A stretch of DNA of 64,000 nt from positions 6,200,001 to 6,264,000 of the forward strand of contig NC_013595.1 of assembly GCF_000024865.1 (NCBI RefSeq), written 5' to 3'. Positions 52,625 to 61,793 of the stretch are shown one piece after another (positions within the stretch are counted from its first letter, which is position 1; the number at the start of each line of letters is the position of its first letter). This stretch comes from Streptosporangium roseum DSM 43021 (GTDB lineage Bacteria; Actinomycetota; Actinomycetes; Streptosporangiales; Streptosporangiaceae). The notes beneath the pieces are model-generated. The model made no database searches and was not told the DNA's origin. It saw only the letters and a list, made by a program, of their open reading frames with translations. Position numbers and translations under genes: made by a program.

Positions 52625-54513
52625 TGCTCCAGCCACGCGACGATCCTTTCGTTGTAGTCCACCCGATGGGACGGGCGGCCGTTGAGGATGAACAGGTGGG
52701 AGCCGCCGGGATAGCGGACCAGCCGGACCGGCACGCCCCGCTCCCGCAGGGCCGCGAACCACTGCTCGGCCTGACCGACCGGGCACCGGTCGTCGTTCTC
52801 GCCGTGCAGGATGAGAGTGGGTGTGGTCACCCGGGCGACATGGGTCATCGGGGACTGGCCCGCGATGTCGCCGCCGCACTCGTACATCTTCATGAAGTAT
52901 CCCGCGTCGGAGGTGCCGGCCACACTGACCAGGTCGCTGACGCACCCGCCGGGGACGGCCGCCTTGAACCGGCCGGTCTGGGTCGGCAGCCAGCAGGACA
53001 TGTAGCCGCCGTAGCTGTATCCGGTCACCGCCAGCCGGTCGGGATCAGCGATGCCGTCGGCGACCAGCTCGTCGATCGGGCTCAGGAGGTCGCCGGCGTC
53101 GGCGATCCCCCAGGCGCCGAGGGCGGCGGTGTAGAACGCCTCACCGTAGCCGTCGCTGCCGCGCGGGTTGACGGTGAGCACGGTCCAGCCCCGGGCCGCG
53201 AGCACCTGGTGGTAGAGGTGCACGCCGTCGAAGACCGGCGCCCACGCGTTGTGCGGGCCGCCGTGCACGTCCAGCAGGAGCGGTCCGGGCTCGGTGAGCC
53301 TCTCGTCCCGCAGCACGAACCCCTCGACCGCCGTCCCGTCGGGGGCGGTGAAGGTACGGCTCCGCGGGGTGAACAGCTCGACGTCGGGGAGCGCGTGGGC
53401 GGTGAGCCTGGTCACGACCGGCGGCGTCGCCCCGGAGACGGCCGAGCCGTCGCCCGGCGGGACGTCGGCCCGGCCCTCGGGGAACTCCGCGAGGTAGACC
53501 TCTCCCGCGCTGTACGGCGTGGCGGCGACGTAGGCGATCCTGCCCCCGGCGGCGCTGACGCCGGCGACCACCTGGTCCCCGCCGACGATCTTCTCGCCGG
53601 GGGCGCGGTACAGGTGGGTGAGTCCTCGGTCACGGGCGCAGAAGATCAGGTCGTCCCCCGCGAGCTGGGGCGCCGCACCGGGATAGCCGGACGCGCCGAC
53701 CATGACGTTGCGGTCGAGCCCGGTCTCGACCTCCACGAGCCCGTCCGACCCGAGGCTGAACAGGCGGATGTGCCCGACGGGGTCGCCGGCGAATCCCGCC
53801 ACCAGCAGCCGCCCGCCCAGCCACCAGGCATCCGTGCAGATCACGCCGGCGCCGGTGAGCAGCTCGGGCTCGCCGCCCGAGACGTCGACCGAGTAGACCG
53901 CGCCCGTGACGGCCAGATCGCGGTCGGGCTCCATGCTCGCGGCGAAGGCCAGCTTCCGCCCGTCCGGCGACCAGGACGGCTCGCCGGCGTGGAAGTCTCC
54001 CGAGGTGATCTGCCTGGTCTGTCCCGTCGCCACGTCCACCACGGACAGGTGCGTGGTCAGGCCGCGCAGCAGGCCCACGCCGTCCGCCTTGTACTCCAGG
54101 CGGTCGGCCACGACCGGGGCGTGCGGGTCGGGATCGCCGTGCGGCGCGCCGTAGGCGATCCCGGTGCCGTCGGGAGACCAGACCGCCGCACCGGCGCCCA
54201 GCGGCGCGGCGGTGAGGACGCGAGGCTCGCCGCCGTCCATCGGCAGCAGATGGATCTGAGCTCTGCCGTCAACGGGACGGAGGAAGGCCAGCGAGTGCCC
54301 GTCGGGCGACCAGCGCGGGGCGGAGTCGCGCGGCCCGCCTGTCAGACGCCGCGGCTCGGCGCCGGGGGCCGCGAGCCAGATCTCGGAACGGTTCTCGTCG
54401 GATTCCCGGTCGGTGGTCGCGACCACGTAGGCGACGTCGCTTCCGCCGGGGCGCAGCCGGGGATCTTCCGGCACCGCGATGCGGTAGAGATCGCTGAGGG
54501 AGAGGCGGGGCAT
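52585..54513 (-). CDS. S9-family (prolyl oligopeptidase/acylaminoacyl peptidase) serine peptidase
   Basis: The 642-residue peptidase has an N-terminal beta-propeller (about 1-370, with repeats such as APRWSPDGHSLAFLR and EPSWSPDGRKLAFAA) and a C-terminal alpha/beta hydrolase domain. The triad is Ser in GYSYGGYM, Asp in ENDDRCP and His in GGSHLF. It starts PRLSLSDLYRIAVPEDPRL and has no signal peptide. It leads the operon that continues with three serine hydrolases, a PucR regulator and a peptide ABC importer, so it probably cuts imported peptides. Confidence 0.92.
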   Translation of the reverse strand: MPRLSLSDLYRIAVPEDPRLRPGGSDVAYVVATTDRESDENRSEIWLAAPGAEPRRLTGGPRDSAPRWSPDGHSLAFLRPVDGRAQIHLLPMDGGEPRVLTAAPLGAGAAVWSPDGTGIAYGAPHGDPDPHAPVVADRLEYKADGVGLLRGLTTHLSVVDVATGQTRQITSGDFHAGEPSWSPDGRKLAFAASMEPDRDLAVTGAVYSVDVSGGEPELLTGAGVICTDAWWLGGRLLVAGFAGDPVGHIRLFSLGSDGLVEVETGLDRNVMVGASGYPGAAPQLAGDDLIFCARDRGLTHLYRAPGEKIVGGDQVVAGVSAAGGRIAYVAATPYSAGEVYLAEFPEGRADVPPGDGSAVSGATPPVVTRLTAHALPDVELFTPRSRTFTAPDGTAVEGFVLRDERLTEPGPLLLDVHGGPHNAWAPVFDGVHLYHQVLAARGWTVLTVNPRGSDGYGEAFYTAALGAWGIADAGDLLSPIDELVADGIADPDRLAVTGYSYGGYMSCWLPTQTGRFKAAVPGGCVSDLVSVAGTSDAGYFMKMYECGGDIAGQSPMTHVARVTTPTLILHGENDDRCPVGQAEQWFAALRERGVPVRLVRYPGGSHLFILNGRPSHRVDYNERIVAWLEQWIPVAGTTVSQG

Positions 54514-54678
54514 GTCCGAACGTTAGGCCGCGTTCGCCACCGCTTCTTCGGTCTCCATGACGAACCGGGCCCGATCCGTTGTGCCGTTCTCCAATCGCCT
54601 CGCGACGGCGCGCGGGGCAGGGAGCGGCCCTGCCCTCCCGAGGCGGAGGAAACACGCCGGGACACGCCCGGCCCCGGC

Positions 54679-55857
54679 CTACAGCGGCAGCTCGTCCAGC
54701 AGCTTGAACCGCCTGGCCAGCCGGTCACGGCTGTGGCGCCCCCGAAGTTTGGCGTCGAGCCGCGACCCGATCCGGTCGGCCAGGAGATAGAGGGCACGGG
54801 CGCGGCGCGCCTCCTCCGCGGCCGACCGTGGCCAGGCGGGGTCGGGCGGGACCGGCGGCCCGGGAACCTGATAGTCGAATCCCATCGGCGGCAGGCCCAG
54901 GATCCACCGTGCGGCGGACAGGTGATACTCGCCGAGCAGCTCCCGGTAGGCGAGCGCCTCCCAGGGGGAGGCGTGTCTCAGGTGCGACAGCGCGATCAGG
55001 CCGGCCCGCGCGTCCCAGAGCCGGCAGGCGACCACCTGCGCCCACACGAGGTTGACGGAGGTGCCCCCCGCCCGGTCCGGCGCGCCGGACCTGCCCGGGG
55101 TGAGCCGGAGAAGCTCCGTCTGGAAGCCGACCGCCTCGTCATGCCGTCCTTCGCCCCACGCGACCTCCGTCCGCGCCTCCAGCAGGGCCTCCTGCCGCTG
55201 CAGCGGACCGTCGGCGTCGGCGTCGCGCAGCCGTTCGAGGTCGGCCAGCGCCTTCCTGGCCGAGGCCGGGTCGCCGGCTCTGCCGGAGTAGAACACCAGC
55301 TGGTAGAGGTGGTGCGCCGTGCCGTACGCGGCGTCCCGCCCGCTCAGCCGGCGGAGCGTCCAGGCCTCCCTCGCCAGCGCGAGCGCCTCGTCCACGTAGC
55401 CCCGGTCGTAGTGCAGGTTCGCCCGCTGGAGCAGCAGGACATACCGGCGATCCTGGAGCCCGTTGCCCCGGATGAACTCCTCCGCCATCCGGTGGGTGCC
55501 CTCGATGACCGGGAGTTCGGCCGGGATGGCGCGTGCCGCGTCGTACCAGATGCCCAGCGCGTCGAGGACCACCTCCGGCGGTCCTTCCGCGGGCCCGCCG
55601 GGCAGCGCCCGCGCGACCGCGACCATGGCCTCGGTGGTCCGGCCGACCAGCAGGAGGCTGCCGGCCTGCCCCACCAGCGCGAACGCCTGGGCCCGGACGT
55701 CTCCCAGCATCTCCGCCAGGTCCGCGCACCGGCCGTACAGCTCGGCCGCCCGCACGTGGTGGCCGAGATGGTAGGCCCGGTCGCCCAGGCTGCTGTTCCA
55801 TTCGAGACGGATGCGCAGGGCGGTCCGGGTGACGCCGCTGAGCGGTTCAGGCGCCAT
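54679..55857 (-). CDS. TPR-like helical repeat protein, partner of HtpG-like ATPase
   Basis: The 392-residue protein is nearly all helical with TPR-like pairs (for example RAAELYGRCADLAEMLGD, DEALALAREAWTLRRLSG, GEGRHDEAVGFQTELLRL). No enzymatic motif, signal peptide or membrane helix is seen. Its ATG lies 11 bp inside the end of the HtpG-like gene, so the two are made together. TPR proteins are common Hsp90 partners, so a sensor or adaptor role for the ATPase is the simplest guess. Confidence 0.7.
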   Translation of the reverse strand: MAPEPLSGVTRTALRIRLEWNSSLGDRAYHLGHHVRAAELYGRCADLAEMLGDVRAQAFALVGQAGSLLLVGRTTEAMVAVARALPGGPAEGPPEVVLDALGIWYDAARAIPAELPVIEGTHRMAEEFIRGNGLQDRRYVLLLQRANLHYDRGYVDEALALAREAWTLRRLSGRDAAYGTAHHLYQLVFYSGRAGDPASARKALADLERLRDADADGPLQRQEALLEARTEVAWGEGRHDEAVGFQTELLRLTPGRSGAPDRAGGTSVNLVWAQVVACRLWDARAGLIALSHLRHASPWEALAYRELLGEYHLSAARWILGLPPMGFDYQVPGPPVPPDPAWPRSAAEEARRARALYLLADRIGSRLDAKLRGRHSRDRLARRFKLLDELPL

Positions 55858-58465
55858 CCGCCAGCTCCCGGATCATCTCGCAGATCGCGTTGACCTTGTA
55901 GGGGCGCAGGCCGGTCCGCTCGGCCAGGGCCGCCTGGTCCTGGGTCAGGAGATCCTCCACCGTCGTGCAGATCCTGCGCAGGGCGGAGACCTCCGCGTCG
56001 GTGAGCCTGACGTCGAGGCTCCGCAGCAGGGTCGCCGACAGGTGCCGCCTGCTCCTCGCGGCGACCAGCCGGCCGATCCCCTCGTGGCTGGACTGCCCGT
56101 CCCGCTCCACCGCCCGGCGGATCGCCGCCGCCAGCTCCTCCACGCCGTCGGAGGGGGAACCGTAGGGGATGTAGAGCTTCTCCTTGAGGTCGGAGGGCAC
56201 CTCCTGCCTGGCGTTCTGATGCCGGAGCGAGAAGATCGGCCGGTCGTCCCCGGTGAACATCGTGGCGCCGAGCTCCAGCATGACGTTGGGGTTGAGGTCG
56301 CTGATCTCCGCGATGAAGCCGTGCGCCCGGCCCATGTGCTCGCGGACGTTGTCCAGCAGGCCCGGCTTGTAGGTGTGGTCGCGCGCCAGCATCACCTCGA
56401 AGAAGTACGGCTCGCGCTCGAAGACCCTCCGCACCGCCTGCTCCAGGACCGCGTACTCCTCCGAGAACGGGGTGATCATGAAGAGCAGCACGTGCGGGGG
56501 CCGCCTGGCCACGAGCGCGGCGTGGCTCTCCCGCAGCGCCAGCGCCTCGCGGCGCTCGCGTTCCACCGTGTCCCGCAGGCCGGCCAGGTCGTTGTGCTGG
56601 CCCATCACCCTGCCGCACAGACGCAGGAACTGGCGGTGGATCGCCTCGGCGTTGTCGTGGGTGAGCAGGTTGCGCGAGTAGAGGACGGCACTGGTGTACA
56701 TCGCGTACGTCAACTCCTGGGCGACCGGCTCCCTGTTCAACAGCGCCAGCTCCCTGACCAGCGGGTTGGTGGCATTGAGCTGCAGGTAGACGGGCCGGGT
56801 GCGGCTGCGCTCCAGCGCCTCGTTGGCCACGTCCTCCAGCTGTGACCGGAACCAGGGCTGGATCACGATGTCACGGAGCTTGAGCTCGGCCTCGCTCTCC
56901 GGGGTGAGGATGATGACGGCGGGGAGCTCCGGTGGGGCGAACCTCCTCATCCGCACGTCGATGTTCGTCACCCCCGCCCGGCGCAGCGCCCATTCGGCGT
57001 TGGCCTCAAGCTGGCGGAAGGACTCCTCCTCCTCGCGGGACAGCCGCTGGAAGATCGCCGGGTCGTCCGTCGCGTCCAGCCGCTGCAACCAGACCCGCCC
57101 GGCGTTGTACATCGAGTACTTCTCCAGCAGCGCCTCGTCGAACTCGGCGCCCGCGTTGATCACGCACCACCCGGTCGCGTCCGCCAGCCGGTAGAACTGG
57201 GCGGCGGCCCCCGCGAAGGCGAAGTAGTAGATCGGCGCCTTGTTCCCCGTCTCCGGCCGGGGGGCGTTCTTCGTGAGGTACTCCTCCAGCGACATCAGGT
57301 TGCGGTTGGTCTCGAAGAGGAGAAGGTCGGCGACCTGGGCGAAGAAGTCGTCGTGGACGAGCGCCATGCCCTTGAGGTGGTAGTGGTGCCAGAGGTTGAT
57401 GTGGACGAAGGTGTTGCGCTCGTTGCGGGCGAGGTCGGCCAGATGCTCGACGATGAGCCTGCCGAGCTGCTCCCTCAGGAACGCGAAAGTGGAGTGCGTC
57501 CGCTGCACGTTGTCGCGCGCCGCCGTCGGCAGCAGGTCGGGGCTGTCCACGAGCCCCCGGACGAACTTCGCCCACGGCGGCAGGAGGTCGACGTCGTCGG
57601 CGCGGACGAACATGCGCCGTACGAAGATGTCGACGACACCCGTCGTGTCGAGGTCGGGCAGGTTCCGGTCGGAGATGTAGAGGGCCCCGCGTGCCCGGCA
57701 CTCCCCCTCGATGTCGATGGGGATGACGGTGAGCGGGGTCTCGTTGTGGTATCTGCGGCCGAGATACTGGCGGTAGGCCTCCAGCTTCTCGCTCGGGGAG
57801 TGCCAGACGTCCCGGTGCCAGGGCGCGTCCATCGCGTTGACGGGGCCCTTGCCGTCGACGTTGATCGGGAAACGGATGAAGTCGCAGTAACGGATCACGG
57901 TCTCGGTGATCCGCCGGGAGTCGACCAGGTAGCCGTGCTCCGGTCCGACGTGCAGGATCACCTCCGTTCCCACGCCCGGCTTGTCGTCGTCATAGAGCTC
58001 GCAGGTCGTGCTGCCGGAGTTGTGCCAGGCCAGCGCTCCGGCGGCGGCGGACTTGCGGGTGCGCACCACCACCTTCGTCGCGACGACGAAGGCGGAGAGC
58101 ATGCCGATCCCGAACTGGCCGATCAGCTCGAACGCCGCCTCCCTCCCCTCGGCCTGCAGCTTCCTGCCCAGCGAGCCCGTTCCGGTGGAGCCGATCACGG
58201 AAAGGAACTTCTTGATGTCGTCTTCGTCCATGCCGATTCCGTTGTCACGGAATATCAGCATCCCGTCCTTCGGATGAACCTCGATCTCGATCCTGCCGCT
58301 GACGTCCTCGCTCTCGGACTGGCGCAGAATGATCGAATCATGGGCGTTCTGGATGAGTTCGCGCACGAACACGTCGGGGTCCGCATAGAGATGCCGGGCG
58401 AGCAGCTGGATGAGCCCCTCGAAATTCGTCTCCATCTTGAAGGTCTCGCGTGGTCGGCCTACCAT
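55847..58465 (-). CDS. HtpG/Hsp90-like ATPase with C-terminal TIR/deoxyribosyltransferase-like domain
   Basis: The 872-residue protein starts with an Hsp90-type GHKL ATPase: Glu36 and Asn40 in ELIQNAHDSI, DNGIGM at about 74, and GQFGIGMLSAFV at about 117. An Hsp90-like middle domain follows, with LPTAARDNVQR in place of the HtpG SREILQ region. From about 658 to 790 comes a domain unlike any in HtpG: HVLLFMITPFSEEYAVLEQ, FIAEISDLNPNVMLELGA and KEKLYIPYGSPSDGVEEL. This pattern is typical of nucleoside deoxyribosyltransferase-like or TIR-like domains, several of which cleave NAD or nucleotides in bacterial immunity. A helical tail ends the protein. AAGGGA precedes the ATG at 58465. Confidence 0.75.
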   Translation of the reverse strand: MVGRPRETFKMETNFEGLIQLLARHLYADPDVFVRELIQNAHDSIILRQSESEDVSGRIEIEVHPKDGMLIFRDNGIGMDEDDIKKFLSVIGSTGTGSLGRKLQAEGREAAFELIGQFGIGMLSAFVVATKVVVRTRKSAAAGALAWHNSGSTTCELYDDDKPGVGTEVILHVGPEHGYLVDSRRITETVIRYCDFIRFPINVDGKGPVNAMDAPWHRDVWHSPSEKLEAYRQYLGRRYHNETPLTVIPIDIEGECRARGALYISDRNLPDLDTTGVVDIFVRRMFVRADDVDLLPPWAKFVRGLVDSPDLLPTAARDNVQRTHSTFAFLREQLGRLIVEHLADLARNERNTFVHINLWHHYHLKGMALVHDDFFAQVADLLLFETNRNLMSLEEYLTKNAPRPETGNKAPIYYFAFAGAAAQFYRLADATGWCVINAGAEFDEALLEKYSMYNAGRVWLQRLDATDDPAIFQRLSREEEESFRQLEANAEWALRRAGVTNIDVRMRRFAPPELPAVIILTPESEAELKLRDIVIQPWFRSQLEDVANEALERSRTRPVYLQLNATNPLVRELALLNREPVAQELTYAMYTSAVLYSRNLLTHDNAEAIHRQFLRLCGRVMGQHNDLAGLRDTVERERREALALRESHAALVARRPPHVLLFMITPFSEEYAVLEQAVRRVFEREPYFFEVMLARDHTYKPGLLDNVREHMGRAHGFIAEISDLNPNVMLELGATMFTGDDRPIFSLRHQNARQEVPSDLKEKLYIPYGSPSDGVEELAAAIRRAVERDGQSSHEGIGRLVAARSRRHLSATLLRSLDVRLTDAEVSALRRICTTVEDLLTQDQAALAERTGLRPYKVNAICEMIRELADGA

Positions 58466-58828
58466 CGCCACTCCCTTGCCTCGACGACACCATCCGCCCG
58501 GTTATGGCTGCCGATATTTGCCATGAAAGCACGTCCACCAGCGTTTCCCCGGGATCAAGTCTAGCCATTACGGAAAACGCATAGAAGTTCCGCACGAGAA
58601 ACCGGCGACCGTATTTACGCCATAAATCACCACAAAAAGGAAATAGCCCATAAATTGGGCGGCGGCCGCGCCCCGGCGCCTCCCATCCGGCCCGGCCCGG
58701 CGGACGGCTGAAAGTTACACGCCGGCCGTCACCGTCCTCGCAGGTCAGCGGGCCTGCCTCGATCCGGCCGCTTCCCGTTCCGGGAAAAGCCCACCTAACA
58801 TCGGCCCGGACTACGGCAGGAGTGGACG
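58466..58828. other. Divergent intergenic region, partly AT-rich
   Basis: This 363-bp region separates the HtpG-like gene (-) from the esterase gene (+) and must hold both promoters. Bases 58560-58660 are unusually AT-rich for the window (runs such as CACAAAAAGGAAAT). No further gene is seen. Confidence 0.4.
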
Positions 58829-59890
58829 ATGCGCAAAAGCGGTTCGGTTCTGGCGGCTGTGGCCGTGACCCTCGGATTCATTCTGGTGAGTACGGCGGTG
58901 CCGGCGCAGGCGGCGGCCGTCAGGATCATGGCACTCGGCGACTCGATCACCGGCTCGCCCGGGTGCTGGCGGGCCATGCTGTGGGAGCGGCTGCGCGAGG
59001 CCGGCCACACCGACGTCGACTTCGTCGGGACGCTGCCCCCGCAGGGCTGCGGGATCGCCCACGACGGGGACAACGAGGGCCACGGCGGAGCGCTGGTCAC
59101 CAGCGTGGCCGACCAGAACCAGCTCCCGGGATGGCTCTCGGCGACCCGGCCCGACATCGTGATGATGCACTTCGGCACCAACGACGTCTGGAGCAACCGT
59201 CCCACCGCGACCATCCTGGCCGCCTACGGCAAGCTGGTGGACCAGATGCGGGCCGACAACCCCGACATGAAACTCCTGGTCGCCCAGATCATCCCGATGA
59301 ACCCCGGCAGCTGCGGCGAGTGCGGGCAGCGGGTGTCGGCGCTCAACGCCGCGATCCCCGGCTGGGCGGCGGCCAAGTCCACCGCGCGCTCCCCCGTCGT
59401 CGTGGTCGACCAGTGGACGGGCTTCAGCACTGCGGCCGACACCTACGACGGCGTGCACCCCAACGCGGCGGGCGACCAGAAGATGGCGGGCCGCTGGTTC
59501 CCCGCCCTGACGGCCCTGCTCGGCGCGGGGCCGACCACCTCCCCGACCCCGACCGTCTCACCGACCCCCACCCCCACGGTCACTCCCCCGGCCGGCGACT
59601 GCGCGGCCGCCTACCGGACCGTCAACCAGTGGCCGGGCGGCTTCCAGGGCGAGGTGACCGTCAAGAACACCGGGACCGTCCCGCGCTCCGGATGGACCGC
59701 GGGCTGGGACTTCGCCGACCGGCGGATCAGCCAGTCGTGGAACGCGACGGTCACGCAGGCGGGATCCGCCGTGACCGCCGGGAACGCCGCGTGGAACGGC
59801 TCCCTGGCTCCCGGCGCGACGACGACCTTCGGGTTCGTCGCCTCCGGGAACGGCTCCCCCGCGCCCGCGGTGTCCTGCACGACAGGCTAG
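58829..59890 (+). CDS. Secreted SGNH esterase with CBM2 (CE3-like acetylxylan esterase)
   Basis: The 353-residue enzyme has a signal peptide ending at VPAQA, an SGNH/GDSL domain (about 30-235) with Ser39 in GDSIT, Asn118 in GTND and Asp207/His210 in DGVHPN, a Thr/Pro linker, and a CBM2 cellulose-binding domain (about 252-353, with YRTVNQWPGGFQGEVTVKN and SQSWNATVT). It probably deacetylates plant polysaccharides such as xylan. The gene stands alone. Confidence 0.9.
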   Translation: MRKSGSVLAAVAVTLGFILVSTAVPAQAAAVRIMALGDSITGSPGCWRAMLWERLREAGHTDVDFVGTLPPQGCGIAHDGDNEGHGGALVTSVADQNQLPGWLSATRPDIVMMHFGTNDVWSNRPTATILAAYGKLVDQMRADNPDMKLLVAQIIPMNPGSCGECGQRVSALNAAIPGWAAAKSTARSPVVVVDQWTGFSTAADTYDGVHPNAAGDQKMAGRWFPALTALLGAGPTTSPTPTVSPTPTPTVTPPAGDCAAAYRTVNQWPGGFQGEVTVKNTGTVPRSGWTAGWDFADRRISQSWNATVTQAGSAVTAGNAAWNGSLAPGATTTFGFVASGNGSPAPAVSCTTG

Positions 59891-60011
59891 CCGTACCGCC
59901 CGTCCCCGCGGCGCCCGCGCCGGGCGGGCGCGGAGAAGGCGTGACGGGCCCGGCGCGCGGGGCGGACCCGGCGCCGGGCTCCCCGCGCGCACGACCGCGC
60001 CTGTCCCGCTC
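59891..60011. terminator. GC-rich hairpin between convergent genes
   Basis: CGCGGCGCCCGCGCC and GGGCGGGCGCGG around 59907-59935 can form a strong stem between the convergent esterase and XRE-TPR genes. There is no T-run. Confidence 0.4.
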
Positions 60012-61340
60012 CTACAGCGCCGCGCACATCAGCGCCTGCTCCAGTGCCGCGCGTCCCTGATCGGGCCGGCCCGCGTCACCATGGAGATCGGCGACGACCA
60101 TCCATGCCGCCGAAGCCGGCCGTAGCGCCGTCATCCTCTCCAGCGCCTGCGCCGCCGCGGTCTGGGCGAGCGCCGCCTTCTCCAGCTGTCCCAGGGCCCG
60201 GTAGACCTCCGCCAGCAGCTCGTGCGCCTCCACCGCCACCGGCCCCACCATGCCCGCCGCCTGCTCCACCGCCGACAACGTGCGCTCCAGGGCCACCTGC
60301 GGCTCCTCGCGCAGCAGGTCGAGGCGTGCCATCGCGAGCCGGCACGAGACGATGTCGCCCGGGTGCGCCGAGGCCGCCACCAGCTCGGCGTGGGCGTCGG
60401 TGAGCATCTGCCCGATCCGCTCGATGTCCTGCGGCCCGTGCCGCAGGGCGTACTGGGCCATGCACATCCGCAGCCGGCCCAGCGCCAGCCCGTCGTCCAG
60501 CTCGGCCTGGAGCCGCAGGGCGCGGTTGCTCAGCAGGTCCGCCTCCAGCGGATCGTCGAGGATGCGCGCCACCACCGCGCTGTTCCACGAGGCCGCCGCG
60601 ATCGCGCGGGGCGATCCGATCCGGTCGGCCTCGTCCAGCAGGTCGGCGGCGAACTGCGCCATCCGCTCCCGATCGCCGCGCTCGACGTAGGCGCCCAGCA
60701 GGGTCGAGGCCAGCTCCACCAGCCGGTCGGTCCACCCCGAGGGCACCTCCCGCTCCAGCGCCTCCTCACCGACCCGTACGGCGGCCGGCAGGTTGCCCAC
60801 CTCCCGGTGACAGCGGCACAGGGCCAGGGCGATCGAGATGCGCTGCTCGCGGAGCTGCGCCTCCACCCCCGCCAGCGCGGCCGTCGTCTCGGCGTGGTCG
60901 GAGCACGCCTCGTGCAGCGCGACCGTCAGCTGTTCGATCGCGGCCGGCCGGTTGCCGGCGGCCTCCAGCGCCAGGGCGTAGCCGTAGCCGGCGCGCCGGC
61001 GCAGGTCGGGCAGGTGGCGGAGTGCCGGGTCGGCGATCAGCCGTGCCAGCTCCTGCCCGGCCGCCTCGACCCGGCCCTGGCGCAGAGCCGTCTCCGACCG
61101 GGCCACCCGGGCGTGCAGGGCCGCCACGTACCGGTCGGTGATGCCGTGTCCCAGCTCTGCGGGAGAGCAGCCCAGCCGGTCGGCCAGGATCCTTATCTCC
61201 GGGGCGCTCGCATCCCGCATGCCGTCCTCGATCGCCTCCACGTCTTCTTCGCGCAGTCCCGGCTCCGCGACCTGCGCTATCGTCATTCCGCGCTGCTTGC
61301 GCAGTGCCTGCAGACGCCCGCCTACGTTCGTGCTGCTCAC
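60012..61340 (-). CDS. XRE-family regulator with TPR domain (copy 1)
   Basis: The 442-residue protein has an N-terminal XRE helix-turn-helix (about 5-62, GGRLQALRKQRGMTIAQVAE) and a long C-terminal array of TPR-like helices to the end (for example NRPAAIEQLTVALHEAC, ALGQLEKAALAQTAAAQAL). This two-part layout is that of peptide-sensing RRNPP-like regulators, though many actinomycete members have no known ligand. The GTG start has GGGAG 6 bp upstream. It is divergent from a small secreted peptide gene. Confidence 0.82.
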   Translation of the reverse strand: MSSTNVGGRLQALRKQRGMTIAQVAEPGLREEDVEAIEDGMRDASAPEIRILADRLGCSPAELGHGITDRYVAALHARVARSETALRQGRVEAAGQELARLIADPALRHLPDLRRRAGYGYALALEAAGNRPAAIEQLTVALHEACSDHAETTAALAGVEAQLREQRISIALALCRCHREVGNLPAAVRVGEEALEREVPSGWTDRLVELASTLLGAYVERGDRERMAQFAADLLDEADRIGSPRAIAAASWNSAVVARILDDPLEADLLSNRALRLQAELDDGLALGRLRMCMAQYALRHGPQDIERIGQMLTDAHAELVAASAHPGDIVSCRLAMARLDLLREEPQVALERTLSAVEQAAGMVGPVAVEAHELLAEVYRALGQLEKAALAQTAAAQALERMTALRPASAAWMVVADLHGDAGRPDQGRAALEQALMCAAL

Positions 61341-61464
61341 GTCGGACTCCCTGGATGCCGCACAGGATGCGAATCCACCCTTGATGTGGATCATCTCAAC
61401 AGCGCATCTTAACGTCGCCCCCCCTCGCTTCACCAAAGCCAATCCGATATCCATATTCGGACGT

Positions 61465-61484
61465 TGTGTCATACCTGCGACACA
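61465..61484. promoter_or_regulatory. TGTGTC/GACACA inverted repeat in peptide gene promoter
   Basis: TGTGTC (61465-61470) and GACACA (61479-61484), spaced by 8 bp, lie in the divergent region between the XRE-TPR gene and the peptide gene, about 45 bp before the peptide GTG. This is a natural place for an XRE operator. Confidence 0.4.
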
Positions 61485-61529
61485 GGAGACAATCCTGATG
61501 ATGATCCATAAAGTGTCATGGAGGTATCT

Positions 61530-61712
61530 GTGAAAAGGCGTGTACTGGCCGGAATCGCCGCCACGGCGGCCGCATTGTCCGTTGCCCTCGGATCGGCGGG
61601 CACAGGCACGGCCGGTCCAGCCCTGGAGAGCCCTCAGCCGGCCGCGGCCCCGCCGGTGAACGCCTCGCCGCCTCCGGCCCTTGAGGGCGGCGGCCTGTGC
61701 TGTTACGAGTAG
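61530..61712 (+). CDS. Small secreted peptide with C-terminal GLCCYE
   Basis: The GTG at 61530, five bases after a perfect GGAGGT, opens a 60-residue product: a Lys-Arg n-region, an Ala-rich hydrophobic core (about 5-24), a probable cleavage near GTGTAGP, a Pro/Ala-rich middle and the ending EGGGLCCYE. Nothing in the mature part suggests an enzyme. Position between two XRE-TPR regulators suggests a signalling peptide precursor. A short secreted peptide with another role is possible. Confidence 0.6.
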   Translation: MKRRVLAGIAATAAALSVALGSAGTGTAGPALESPQPAAAPPVNASPPPALEGGGLCCYE

Positions 61713-61793
61713 GCGCCGGCCGCTGAGGGACATGGCGACCTGGCCCGCCGGCGGCTCCGCGGCCGCCGGGACCGACCGGGCAGGTCCGCGGAC

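Noticed and set aside
49256..55893. Two plus-strand frames of over 1,000 codons
   Set aside because: They mirror five recognisable minus-strand enzymes and have no motifs of their own.
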